The notes beneath the pieces are model-generated. The model saw nothing but the letters and a program-made list of their open reading frames with translations, searched no databases and had not been told where the DNA came from. Below, piece by piece: positions 53,601 to 61,612 of a stretch of 64,000 nt of DNA. The translations under genes were made by a program, and so were the position numbers. Origin of the DNA: Clostridium fungisolvens (lineage in GTDB: Bacteria; Bacillota; Clostridia; Clostridiales; Clostridiaceae); NCBI RefSeq assembly GCF_014193895.1, contig NZ_BLZR01000001.1, positions 3,906,001 through 3,970,000 on the forward strand, given 5' to 3'. How positions within the stretch are numbered: the first letter of the stretch is position 1; the number at the start of each line of letters is the position of its first letter.

Positions 53601-53778
53601 AAAACCCAGTGATAGTTTCTGGAGCAATACATCTATAAATTTATGAAATTGTAAGCAATAAGGGAGGGACAGCATAGGTAGGTTGTTGACTTATAATATA
53701 GGGAGTGGATATTAGATTAAGACTTTTTTGTAGGACAATTTAGTTTAAGTGCATACGCAGTTAGAAGCGCTCACTTGT

Positions 53779-53825
53779 AAAAAAATAATCTTACAATGGG
53801 AAGTTGAGATTTAGATTATTTTTTT
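53779..53825. terminator. Terminator-like hairpin
   Basis: AAAAAAATAATCT pairs with AGATTATTTTTTT across a 21-nt loop, with T-run on either strand. No gene ends directly here. Confidence 0.5.
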
Positions 53826-54164
53826 AGGGGTGAGTTTTAGGTTAGGAGCTGTTTGGATGTCATGAGGATTGTCATAGAAAAAAGTGTCCTTATTCATTTC
53901 TATAATAATGTCATAAACTAGCTTATTATTTGGCTTAGTACCAATTTTAAAGTTTTCAGGTTATAAAAGAATACTAATAGTAAAGATCCCGACATAAGTA
54001 AAGGATAGGAAATCGTTCATTAAAAGTTGAATAATACGGTATTTAAAACACATGTAAATTATAGTTTATTTGGTATATAATATGAGTTAGTTCGATATTA
54101 AACTGCTCTATAAATTAGAATATGTAAAGATGAATTATTATTTACTGTAGGGGAGGATAAAAAC

Positions 54165-55664
54165 ATGGTACAATACCGATTCTATTATGACGAATCAGAG
54201 CATAGCAGAAAAATCAATCTTAATACGGTAAATGCTACGAATTACTATGATAATTTTATAGCTGTTATTGTTGGTTGGAAAATCGAAAGCGAAAAGTCGG
54301 TCTTTGAGAAGTATGCTGCTTTCGAAGAAAAGTACACTGATCGTAAATCAAAAGGAGAATTAAAAAGTCAGACACTTAATCAGAGCCAATTTAAGAACGG
54401 ATTTGCTTCTATGAATAAAAGTAATGTTTGCTTTCTTACTGATTTCCTTTTAGTATTCGATAGTGATATTGAAGTCTACTTTTCTGTAATAAGTAAGATC
54501 GAATTTATTATTTCTCAGCTCTTTTATGGTTATAATAATAGCTTTTTCTGTGATATTGATGCTATGAAGTATTCAATTGTAAAAGCGATTTTAATGTATC
54601 AACCAAAAGAAATAATTGAGGGTATATTTGAAAATACAGAAGAACTTGTAGCAACTTTGAAAGCTTTTTTTAAAGATAGAATTCAACAAAACAAGGTGAA
54701 TTTATCGTTAAAACAAAGAGAAACTAAAGCCTTTGAAGAAATTTTAGAGATTTTATATGATATTCACGATGTAAGTACTATCGAATGGAATTATGATATA
54801 GCTTTTTTGGGGTTTAAAAAATACATAACAGAGCGAGCAATAAATGATTTTATATTGGTAATAGATAAAGAGGGCGAAAGCAGCAATACACTAAATGCAG
54901 CTAAAAAGGTCGGTTTTAGTACTGCGATAGAAGTTGATTCAAAATGCTCAATAGGAGTCCGTATTTCTGATATGTTGGCTGGTTTGCTTTCCAAATTACT
55001 TAAATCATTGCATAATTCATTGAGGTATAATTCTTCTGATGAACAACTTCAAAAGAAAATTCTAAGCAAGGAATGGTTTTTGCTTAGCCAAGACCAATTA
55101 GAATTGTACAAGAAGTTGTATATAATCGTCTGTAAATTAAATAATGCTTGGTATAAAACCTTTTCAGGTAAGTACTCTGATGACTTAATAATGTTGATTG
55201 CGTTTTTAAATTATATGAATCATTTTTCCTCGACGGAAGAAATAAGAAAACAGAATGTTGATATGCAGGGCGAGTATTTTAACTCATATGCATGTGAGTA
55301 CCTTGAAGATTACTTTGACAGAATGAGAAATAAACTTCCACTTAATCCAATATCATCAGATGCAAAGAACTATTTTTTCAATAAAAGAGGCGCAAAAGTG
55401 TTTTTTGATGTACGACGTCAACCGTTATTGAAGTTCACGAATGGACATTGCAAATGTAGTGTTCTTTCAATTGGATTTAGCAGAGAAGGTATTCCATTGG
55501 CTACTATTTCAGAAGCTAAAGGAAATTATTGTTATAGATTGCCTAAAGATTTAAGCGAATGGTCAATGTCTGTAGTAGGACTAGCTAATATGGGAATGAA
55601 TATGTTTCCGGCAGAAGTTGTTTTTATAGAAGATAATGGTAAGTTTTATGCTGATGTTTTATAA
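54165..55664 (+). CDS. DUF3800-type RNase H-fold protein with C-terminal extension
   Basis: 499 aa. The first residues FYYDESEHS give the catalytic D-E-S motif of DUF3800, and FILVIDKEGES, then GVRISDMLAGLLSKL supply the later acids, an RNase H-like nuclease core. The last ~180 residues are an extra domain (KVFFDVRRQPLLKFTNGHCK) not usual for DUF3800. AGGGGAGG precedes ATG. Such genes are often found alone beside restriction systems. It is transcribed divergently from hsdM and closed by a strong terminator. A defence role is inferred from context only. Confidence 0.78.
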   Translation: MVQYRFYYDESEHSRKINLNTVNATNYYDNFIAVIVGWKIESEKSVFEKYAAFEEKYTDRKSKGELKSQTLNQSQFKNGFASMNKSNVCFLTDFLLVFDSDIEVYFSVISKIEFIISQLFYGYNNSFFCDIDAMKYSIVKAILMYQPKEIIEGIFENTEELVATLKAFFKDRIQQNKVNLSLKQRETKAFEEILEILYDIHDVSTIEWNYDIAFLGFKKYITERAINDFILVIDKEGESSNTLNAAKKVGFSTAIEVDSKCSIGVRISDMLAGLLSKLLKSLHNSLRYNSSDEQLQKKILSKEWFLLSQDQLELYKKLYIIVCKLNNAWYKTFSGKYSDDLIMLIAFLNYMNHFSSTEEIRKQNVDMQGEYFNSYACEYLEDYFDRMRNKLPLNPISSDAKNYFFNKRGAKVFFDVRRQPLLKFTNGHCKCSVLSIGFSREGIPLATISEAKGNYCYRLPKDLSEWSMSVVGLANMGMNMFPAEVVFIEDNGKFYADVL

Positions 55665-55742
55665 CAAAATTCATCTAATCTATTAAACTAAATAACTAAT
55701 TTTTTAATATTACTAAGATATATTTAAATATTAAATTAATGA

Positions 55743-55782
55743 AAATGCCGTATTATCCAAAATGAATATGCGGTATTTTTTA
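55743..55782 (+). terminator. Terminator after DUF3800 gene
   Basis: AATGCCGTATT pairs with AATATGCGGTATT (two G-U pairs), followed by TTTTTAG. Confidence 0.82.
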
Positions 55783-55869
55783 GTACTCAATTCAGGGAAA
55801 ATATGTATATAAAACCAACAATGAATATTACTAACTTTTAAACTTATAAATTTAAATTGTATCTCATAG

Positions 55870-55899
55870 AATAAAAGCAGTCATATCTCAGACTGCTTT
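55870..55899 (-). terminator. Terminator after DUF2922 gene
   Basis: AAAGCAGTC and GACTGCTTT around an 8-nt loop; on the minus strand the stem is followed by TATT. 5 bp after the DUF2922 stop. Confidence 0.8.
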
Positions 55900-55903
55900 G
55901 CTT

Positions 55904-56125
55904 CTATCCCACCTTATATTCATCAACATTCTTAGTTATTATTTGAGCTCCAGATTTCTGAATAAGCTTTCCACCAGAACTAAAGAATGCATCTTTACTT
56001 ATTATTACATCCATTGCAGTTGATATTTCAGCTGCAGTTAAAGTATCCTTGACACCTTTTATCGATAGATTGATTTTATCTCCACTTTCATTCTTAAATG
56101 TAAGGACCAAATATTTTGTTTCCAT
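55904..56125 (-). CDS. DUF2922 protein, copy 1
   Basis: 73 aa from ATG 56125; AAAGGAGG fits that codon rather than GTG 56131. LVLTFKNESGDKINLSIKGV then LTAAEISTAMDVIISKDAFF match DUF2922; copy 2 at 58232 aligns throughout (LSLTFVNTAGDKVSLSIAGV). Small alpha/beta protein of unknown role that almost always sits beside DUF1659, as here. Confidence 0.85.
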   Translation of the reverse strand: METKYLVLTFKNESGDKINLSIKGVKDTLTAAEISTAMDVIISKDAFFSSGGKLIQKSGAQIITKNVDEYKVG

Positions 56126-56180
56126 TCTCACTTCCTCCTTTCTGCGAAGTTGTAATTAAATTTGCTATTTTCTTTATAAT

Positions 56181-56402
56181 TTATATATCCTCTACTAGAT
56201 AATCCTGCTGCTTTCTTATATAAACTATATCTGAGCTCATTAAACCTTCTAGAGCTTTTCCTACTGAATATAAATCATCATCGGTTAAGTCTAGTCTTAT
56301 ATTAGAAAACCTTTGGCTGCTGAAGGTATCGTCTCCTTTGTCATTTGTTCCAGTCTTATACTTTAAGATCATTGCGTTACCGCTTAATATTGCTGTTGCC
56401 AT
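56181..56402 (-). CDS. DUF1659 protein, copy 1
   Basis: 73 aa from ATG 56402; GAGGAGGTGA is placed for it and overlaps the alternative GTG 56411. MILKYKTGTNDKGDDTFSSQ and DDDLYSVGKALEGLMSSDIV are the DUF1659 pattern, shared with the copy at 57963 (ESGTDKTGAKIYRKKTFSGV). Function unknown; paired with DUF2922 55 bp downstream. Confidence 0.85.
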   Translation of the reverse strand: MATAILSGNAMILKYKTGTNDKGDDTFSSQRFSNIRLDLTDDDLYSVGKALEGLMSSDIVYIRKQQDYLVEDI

Positions 56403-56467
56403 CCTTGTCACCTCCTCTCATAGCTTTTAGTGTTCAAAGCTTTAGATACTCTCCTACCTTTTAGGGT

Positions 56468-56731
56468 CTACTCTGCCTCACCAAATTCTTCTTCAAAGCT
56501 AAAACTATTTACAACCTTTGTGGTTCTTTCGGTATAGTCATCAGCCAATTCATCAAGTCTGCCACAGATATATTTTAAAGAGCATCCTTCACAATTTTTT
56601 ATTACTTCATTCTCTAATAGTGAGCAGCTAAGTTCATCTCCATAGGTAGAGTCTCTTATTGCCAAAGCTATCTGCATCTTATCAAAGCTCAGTACCTCTT
56701 CTGAATTAATTGAAATAGAATCTTTAATCAT
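56468..56731 (-). CDS. Cys-rich 87-aa protein, unknown
   Basis: First gene of the minus-strand unit with DUF1659 and DUF2922. Residues 35-57 contain CSLLENEVIKNCEGCSLKYI then C, a C-x11-C-x2-C-x5-C spacing that could hold zinc or an Fe-S cluster. Helical otherwise, acidic tail. GGGAAGGAATG precedes ATG 56731. A GGCATATA box lies 58 bp upstream. Not recognised. Confidence 0.7.
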   Translation of the reverse strand: MIKDSISINSEEVLSFDKMQIALAIRDSTYGDELSCSLLENEVIKNCEGCSLKYICGRLDELADDYTERTTKVVNSFSFEEEFGEAE

Positions 56732-56788
56732 AAAATCATTCCTTCCCTTGCTATTTAATTGAGCAATTTATTACTCTTCTAATTAGCT

Positions 56789-56796
56789 TATATGCC
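56789..56796 (-). promoter_or_regulatory. GGCATATA box, minus-strand unit
   Basis: Minus-strand GGCATATA preceded by CTTTGA, 58 bp before the Cys-rich gene that opens the DUF1659/DUF2922 copy 1 unit. Confidence 0.5.
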
Positions 56797-56994
56797 TCAA
56801 AGTCTGATTTTTAGGGTTTATTTAAATAATTATTTAATCAAAAAAATATATCTTCATATAAAGATATATTTAAAAATTCATATAAACATAAAATTAAATA
56901 TTTAATAAATCATATAAATATATAGGAAACATGCGGGTTTAGAGGTTTCAACTTCATTTTCAGTCACTTATTTTTCTAAAATTTATATACTTCA
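56797..56994. other. AT-rich divergent control region
   Basis: Very AT-rich spacer between divergent units, with several ATATAAA-type tracts and GGCATATA boxes at both edges. No coding sequence. Confidence 0.4.
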
Positions 56995-57002
56995 GGCATA
57001 TA
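56995..57002 (+). promoter_or_regulatory. GGCATATA box, plus-strand unit
   Basis: GGCATATA preceded by ACTTCA, 75 bp before ATG 57077. Between them TGTAC-AAGCTA-GTACA (57035-57050) is a short inverted repeat that may be an operator. Confidence 0.5.
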
Positions 57003-57076
57003 AGAATCTATATAAAACAAATAAAATAAGTCGTTGTACAAGCTAGTACACGAGATATAAAATGGAGGATTTATAA

Positions 57077-57577
57077 ATGGCTAGAAAGAAATCAAAGAGT
57101 TTTACTATAGATAAAGATGATTTAGCTTATGAAGAAGAGGTAGAGATGAATGGTTTTATTGAAGATACGGTTGTTGGTACACCTGTTGCTACTTTTAATT
57201 TTTGTGAAGAGGCTTCTAGTGCTCCACCAGCTAATAGCCAACTTGATTCTACCAATAAAGATAACAGTACTAATAAAATTGATTTAAATATTACTAATTC
57301 CAACGTAACAAAGACCAATTCTTATAATGTAAATAATACTAACACTATTATAGATAACAGAACCTTAAAGTCCCAACCGAATGGAGTAACCCCTCCTATT
57401 GATGGAGAAGCTTTTGTAATAACTCGTACTTTTAAATTTAGAGTATCTACAGCAAGACTTCTAAATGAAATCAAGGCAACTCATCCTGATCCAAATGCTT
57501 ATCTAAGTACCATAATAGATACTGCTATAAGAAAGTATCATGATTATATTTTCAAAGAAGGTGGAACTTTTCTTTAA
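57077..57577 (+). CDS. Plasmid-type accessory protein with RHH-like C-terminus, unknown
   Basis: 166 aa. N-terminal 45 residues acidic; residues 50-105 are a Asn/Thr/Ser-rich linker; residues 110-160 (ITRTFKFRVSTARLLNEIKA, YLSTIIDTAIRKYHDYIF) have the strand-helix-helix pattern of ribbon-helix-helix DNA-binding domains. It may regulate or partition DNA, but the family is not recognised. AAATGGAGG precedes ATG. It heads the plus-strand part of the YvrJ/DUF1659 module. Confidence 0.72.
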   Translation: MARKKSKSFTIDKDDLAYEEEVEMNGFIEDTVVGTPVATFNFCEEASSAPPANSQLDSTNKDNSTNKIDLNITNSNVTKTNSYNVNNTNTIIDNRTLKSQPNGVTPPIDGEAFVITRTFKFRVSTARLLNEIKATHPDPNAYLSTIIDTAIRKYHDYIFKEGGTFL

Positions 57578-57590
57578 TCTTTCATTCACA

Positions 57591-57598
57591 GGCATATA
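57591..57598 (+). promoter_or_regulatory. GGCATATA box before YvrJ gene
   Basis: GGCATATATA just after the 57077 gene, 28 bp before ATG 57626. Confidence 0.5.
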
Positions 57599-57625
57599 TA
57601 TCTTATGAATGGAGGTGATTTCAAT

Positions 57626-57814
57626 ATGGAGGTTAATGATTTAGTAAATTTGATCTCGAATACCGGTTTTCCAGTTGTTATAAGCGGATATCTTCTTATA
57701 AGACTTGAAAAACAGATAGTTGGATTAAGTGCATCAATCAATAAACTCAATACCATAATATCAACTAAACTTGGAGTTGTTGTAGATTATTCAGATGAAA
57801 ATAAAAGTGCCTAA
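57626..57814 (+). CDS. YvrJ/UviB-like holin-type small protein
   Basis: 62 aa from ATG 57626, set by the near-perfect GGAGGTGAT at 57611-57619; ATG 57605 upstream of that site is rejected. LVNLISNTGFPVVISGYLLI is one membrane helix, then a charged amphipathic helix (RLEKQIVGLSASINKLNTII). This is the YvrJ family layout, akin to UviB/BhlA, holin-like proteins linked to bacteriocin release. With an endolysin-type amidase lacking a signal peptide at 42.6 kb, a release function is plausible. Confidence 0.85.
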   Translation: MEVNDLVNLISNTGFPVVISGYLLIRLEKQIVGLSASINKLNTIISTKLGVVVDYSDENKSA

Positions 57815-57886
57815 ACACAATTATTAAAGGCATCTAAACACTCCAAAGAAAAAATAACTATAAATTTCCCAAAACTTTTTAACTAA

Positions 57887-57894
57887 GGCATATA
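57887..57894 (+). promoter_or_regulatory. GGCATATA box before DUF1659 copy 2
   Basis: GGCATATATA preceded by AACTAA, 69 bp before ATG 57963. Same octamer and orientation as at 57591. Confidence 0.5.
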
Positions 57895-57962
57895 TACTAA
57901 TTGAAAGCTAAAGACAGAGAGCTTTAAGCTTCAAAACTAAATTCTAAAGGGAGGAAAACATT

Positions 57963-58187
57963 ATGGCAGTAAATAAAGTTTTAGACACAACTTCATTTGC
58001 AATCGAGGTTGAAAGCGGCACAGATAAGACCGGTGCAAAGATCTACAGAAAGAAGACTTTTTCTGGAGTAAAGAACAGTGCAACTCCTGAAAATGTATAT
58101 GCTGTAGCTGATGCTATAAAAGCTGTTTTAAGTGCTGGTACTAGAGACTACTACTTAAATGAAGCATCAAAGATAGTAAATGCTTAG
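57963..58187 (+). CDS. DUF1659 protein, copy 2
   Basis: 74 aa. FAIEVESGTDKTGAKIYRKK then ENVYAVADAIKAVLSAGTRD. Homologous to copy 1 (56181) with stronger codon bias, suggesting high expression. AGGGAGG precedes ATG. Forms a pair with DUF2922 44 bp downstream. Confidence 0.88.
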   Translation: MAVNKVLDTTSFAIEVESGTDKTGAKIYRKKTFSGVKNSATPENVYAVADAIKAVLSAGTRDYYLNEASKIVNA

Positions 58188-58231
58188 TAATTCTTAACTA
58201 CTAAATCTAATTAAGTGAAAGGAGAAAAATC

Positions 58232-58447
58232 ATGGAATATACATTATCTTTAACTTTTGTTAACACTGCTGGGGACAAGGTATCCCTAAGCATAGCAGGT
58301 GTTAAGCCTGATATAACTAAAGATGAAGTAAACAGCCTTATGGATACCATCATAGCTAAGGATGTATTTGAAAACAAAGGTATTTCTTTAGCTTCAAAGT
58401 ATGGTGCTCAGCTGACTCAAAGACAGACTACTAAGTTTGATCTGTAG
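58232..58447 (+). CDS. DUF2922 protein, copy 2
   Basis: 71 aa. YTLSLTFVNTAGDKVSLSIA then TKDEVNSLMDTIIAKDVFEN. Homologous to copy 1 at 55904. AAAGGAG precedes ATG. Last gene of the plus unit; terminator 15 bp on. Confidence 0.88.
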   Translation: MEYTLSLTFVNTAGDKVSLSIAGVKPDITKDEVNSLMDTIIAKDVFENKGISLASKYGAQLTQRQTTKFDL

Positions 58448-58461
58448 TAGCCTAGCTATGA

Positions 58462-58493
58462 AAAGCGTACTGAAAAAATTCAGTACGTTTTTA
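58462..58493 (+). terminator. Intrinsic terminator of DUF1659/DUF2922 unit
   Basis: CGTACTGAA (58466-58474) pairs with TTCAGTACG (58479-58487), then TTTTT. Confidence 0.92.
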
Positions 58494-58878
58494 TTTGTTT
58501 GTGAAGTTATTATATTTTTCGATATACAAAGGTATCTTATTAAAACCAAAGGCTTTCTTTATAGAAAAGTATTTTCAAATATCAACTAAATGTTTTAAAT
58601 AATCTGGCAGTTTATCTTGTTTAAGCTTGTAGAAGTAATCTAATTAAATCCAATATATAAAAATTAAGAACGCAGCATAAAAAGAAATTTTAGATTTACT
58701 AAGCTTCGGCTATCAGCTGAGGCTCAATATAAAAACAACTTTTTGCCACTATTTATATTATGGTTCACCGTAACGGGTATAACGTAGACTTTTTATCTTT
58801 ATTACTTAACATCAATATATATCATAAAATTTTATATTAAGGATTTTTTGAAATATCAAGTATAAGGAGACAAAAAAG
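58494..58878. other. Gene-less stretch with inverted-repeat end
   Basis: About 385 bp with no gene. ATAACGTAGACTTTTT at 58779-58794 is matched in inverse at 61084-61099; GTTCACC motifs lie beside each. TATAAGGAGACA before 58879 is the ribosome site of the next gene. Confidence 0.45.
58779..58794. repeat. 16-bp inverted repeat, left partner
   Basis: ATAACGTAGACTTTTT, reverse complement identical to 61084-61099. It brackets a 2.3-kb segment with the frameshift gene and the 59603 gene. Confidence 0.55.
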
Positions 58879-59147
58879 ATGGGAGCCAATACTATTAACA
58901 CCAATATGAAAAATAGAGTAGAAGCCGAAAATGGAAAGGTACGTGTAAGTGTATCCTACGAGCACATTTGTCCTACTGATAATTCTTTAGCAATTTTATT
59001 AAAAAACAACAAGCACAAGAATTAGCACAATTAATTATCATATCTGCGTATTTGATGGAGGATGATAACAAAATGATTGCCTTAACTATTTTGAAAACTA
59101 AAGACGGACAAGACTGGAATAAATCAGTTTCAGTTACAAATTATTAA
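58879..59147 (+). pseudogene. Small gene split by a -1 shift at A-AAA-AAC
   Basis: Zero frame from ATG 58879 (AAGGAG upstream): MGANTINTNMKNRVEAENGK to SLAILLKNN, stopping at 59025. At 59001-59007 the heptamer A AAA AAC lies in the right phase, and the -1 frame then continues QQAQELAQLIIISAYLMEDD to SVSVTNY and TAA at 59147. The joined product would be ~89 aa. Either a programmed -1 frameshift or a one-base indel in the A6 tract. Family not recognised. Confidence 0.6.
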
Positions 59148-59210
59148 CATATTAACTCCTAATTACGGTTTTAATTATTTTATAACTTAATTCATATCTG
59201 TAAACAAAAT

Positions 59211-59254
59211 AAAATCAGAGGATACTTTTTCAATAAAATATCCTCTGATTTTAT
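59211..59254 (+). terminator. Intrinsic terminator
   Basis: AAAATCAGAGGATA (59211-59224) pairs with TATCCTCTGATTTT (59239-59252), followed by AT. 14-bp stem after the split gene. Confidence 0.88.
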
Positions 59255-59602
59255 ACCATTCAAATAAATTAACCGTATTTTCATAAATATTTCGTACCGT
59301 CAGGATTACTACATCTGCATTAGCTCCATCCACTTCTCTTTCAAATTTTTCATCCTAATATTATTTCTATATAATTAATATTATCAATTTTTTTATTTTA
59401 CCTTTAAAACTATAAAAGTTTTTCTAATTACTTATAAGCTTCATTTAAAGATTTATTGTAAATAAACGAGGCTCCCCATCATTACGGATATTCTTACACT
59501 TCACGTAAATTTGCAAACCAATTTTAGTAAAGGTATTAGAACATAACTAATACCTACTATCATCTTACACATTTATTTTTAAAACCGATATATTTAACTA
59601 TG
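59255..59602. other. Gene-less stretch
   Basis: About 350 bp of AT-rich sequence. I see no gene, repeat or clear structure. Confidence 0.4.
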
Positions 59603-60766
59603 TTAAATATTATTTATATCCTTATCAAATAAATCCTTAACCCTTACGTTATTGGTGAATCTTTTCTCAAACTTAGGTAAAATAAACATATCAGCAGCGG
59701 CTGCAGCTGGGAATATGCACCCCAGAATAAATCTTATAGTTTTGATTGGTATGTTATCATATTTTGGTTTTTGAGTATCAATAAGATTTAAATACTCATA
59801 CACTAATTCTTCCTTATTATCTGACTTTAAGTTAAAAATAAATTCTCTAAGTTTACCAGACTTTTCTCTTATTTTTAAAGCATCTTTAATATCAATTTTC
59901 CCTTCATTACTTAACTTTTTAATATCTGGAACATTATCAATCTGACATAGATATTCAAAGTTTTTTGATTGATTATCTAAGTTTTTATAAATTTTACTAA
60001 ACCTAGATTCAATGATATCTGTTGTACTACTGCGTGTCCATAATGTGTTAGAGTTTACAAAACTGGATGTAAATATAGCAGTATTAGCATATAAAATATT
60101 AAACATATATCCTGATAAAATTCCAAAGAGTCTTCTTTTATCATCCTCGTCTTTTAAATTTGTTTCTATAATCAATTTATCATCTTTTAAACCAATATCA
60201 TACTCTGCAGTTTCCAATAAACTTTGTCCTAGTATATCTAATAATGCACTATTATTATTTCTTTTACATAACTCCTTATCTCTCAATTCATTTAGTAAAT
60301 TGTTCCTTAGCATTTTATTATCAAAATCTTTATATTTAACACTCTCCATATTATCAAGTATTAGCCTTGTTATTTTTTTACTTTGTCCTTTTGTTGACCA
60401 ACATTCTTGGAGCGTTCTTTTAACTATTATATCTATCTTTTCTTCAACTTCATCATCTCTTGTGGCTTCAATAAATGGTGTACCAATTTGCATTCCTAGA
60501 TTATCCTTATTTCTTACTCCTAAACTGAAATCACTATTTACAAATACAATAATCTTATTCTTAATACATTGTTTAAATATATCTTCTCCTAACATTGATA
60601 TTAATTCACTTATAGTTTTTTCTCTTCCGTATAAGGATAAGTATATCTTGTCATATAATATTAAACTTTCAATTATTTGAGCTTTATTTAACAATATATC
60701 GTGTGGTCGTTTAATATATTTTATGTCAAATGGTTCAATAAAAATTGAATTCTCGCCTTTTCCCAT
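59603..60766 (-). CDS. Unknown 387-aa protein
   Basis: Start ATG 60766 set by GGAGGT 5 bp upstream; the longer frame from 60778 overlaps the site. Not recognised. The N-terminus (FIEPFDIKYIKRPHDILLNK) begins with an alpha/beta stretch, followed by a long charged helical middle with Lys/Asp/Glu. A short hydrophobic segment IPIKTIRFILGCIFPAAAAA near residue 350 might be a membrane touchpoint or a buried helix. No known motif. Monocistronic, bracketed by the 16-bp inverted repeats; possibly a phage-resistance or prophage cargo gene, by position only. Confidence 0.7.
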   Translation of the reverse strand: MGKGENSIFIEPFDIKYIKRPHDILLNKAQIIESLILYDKIYLSLYGREKTISELISMLGEDIFKQCIKNKIIVFVNSDFSLGVRNKDNLGMQIGTPFIEATRDDEVEEKIDIIVKRTLQECWSTKGQSKKITRLILDNMESVKYKDFDNKMLRNNLLNELRDKELCKRNNNSALLDILGQSLLETAEYDIGLKDDKLIIETNLKDEDDKRRLFGILSGYMFNILYANTAIFTSSFVNSNTLWTRSSTTDIIESRFSKIYKNLDNQSKNFEYLCQIDNVPDIKKLSNEGKIDIKDALKIREKSGKLREFIFNLKSDNKEELVYEYLNLIDTQKPKYDNIPIKTIRFILGCIFPAAAAADMFILPKFEKRFTNNVRVKDLFDKDINNI

Positions 60767-61227
60767 ATGTACCTCCATAAAATCACTCTTATTCTTAATT
60801 TTTCTATATATCCCATTTTAATTATATTATATTTCATTAAAATTGCTTAAGCAACAATTTTCAACTGCAAAGCTAACTAATAATTTTGTATCTGACACCT
60901 TTTTTACACAATACTTAAGTTTTTGTAATATCAATGCTTGAGAGTCACTTTTTTATATCAAAAAAATCCAAATTCATATACAACAAAAACAGAGTGATGC
61001 ACTATCCATATTACGTTAAATCATACAATAAAGTAACGTAAGTTTTAACAGTACAATCTTTATCCTTTTGCATATTTCTATACAAAAAGTCTACGTTATT
61101 TGTGATTCAGTTCACCTTGCAGAATTACAAGCATTATTAAATGTGGTAAAAGTGGTTCCCACTCCACCAACTATCCTACTATTACATAAGATACTGAATC
61201 TTTTATACATAAACAAAAGAGTACATG
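60767..61227. other. Gene-less stretch with inverted-repeat end
   Basis: About 460 bp, AT-rich, no supported gene. Contains the right 16-bp repeat at 61084-61099. The short plus frame at 61068-61262 lacks a ribosome site. Confidence 0.4.
61084..61099. repeat. 16-bp inverted repeat, right partner
   Basis: AAAAAGTCTACGTTAT, the exact inverse of 58779-58794. Confidence 0.55.
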
Positions 61228-61491
61228 TTAATTTATTCCTGAAAACTTCCCTTTCTTTATAAGTACCACAATGTAGTCTTCCTTACTCTCCACCATCCCA
61301 TTAAGCATATATCCCTTACCGTAAAGCTCTAAGAATTCTACTCTCTTTCTTAGCTGCTTAGACTCATAAGCAAGCTTCATATTCTCAGCAACCAAAGTGA
61401 TATTCTCTCCAACTAACCTTTTAATGTGTTCTTCCTTTTCTACTAGACTTTTTCTTAAATCATGAAGTTCTCTATCAACATCCTCTTTCAT
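61228..61491 (-). CDS. Small coiled-coil protein, phage-type
   Basis: 87 aa from ATG 61491, set by GGTGGAG 7 bp upstream. Residues 1-58 are one long charged coiled coil (ELHDLRKSLVEKEEHIKRLV, AENMKLAYESKQLRKRVEFL); a short globular end with EDYIVVLIKKGKF follows. Not recognised; the position after the replisome organiser suggests a phage accessory protein. Confidence 0.7.
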   Translation of the reverse strand: MKEDVDRELHDLRKSLVEKEEHIKRLVGENITLVAENMKLAYESKQLRKRVEFLELYGKGYMLNGMVESKEDYIVVLIKKGKFSGIN

Positions 61492-61543
61492 TCTTTCTCC
61501 ACCTTTCAATTCTTGATGATTAATTTCTCAGTTAACTTCTAAT

Positions 61544-61612
61544 TCACCTAAGTAGCTTCTTCTCCACTTCCTTCTGATAAAACAAGAGCTGATATTCCTC
61601 AAACCTAGTCAT
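61544..61612 (-). CDS. 22-aa ORF coupled to replisome organiser
   Basis: ATG 61612 overlaps the stop of the upstream gene by 8 bp (ATGACTAG) with GAAGAGGG upstream. Product MTRFEEYQLLFYQKEVEKKL plus two residues, amphipathic helix. Too short to be certain it is translated. Confidence 0.35.
   Translation of the reverse strand: MTRFEEYQLLFYQKEVEKKLLR

Larger units (their letters stand above)
53316..54164. other. Gene-less interval with mobile-like element
   Basis: 849 bp without a supported gene. It holds the hsdM promoter region, the 183-bp repeat copy 2 (53419-53600), a terminator-like hairpin (53779-53825), and the DUF3800 promoter region ending in GGGGAGG before ATG 54165. Confidence 0.5.

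Noticed and set aside
61068..61262. 64-codon plus frame
   Set aside because: No ribosome site and overlap with the antisense coiled-coil gene.
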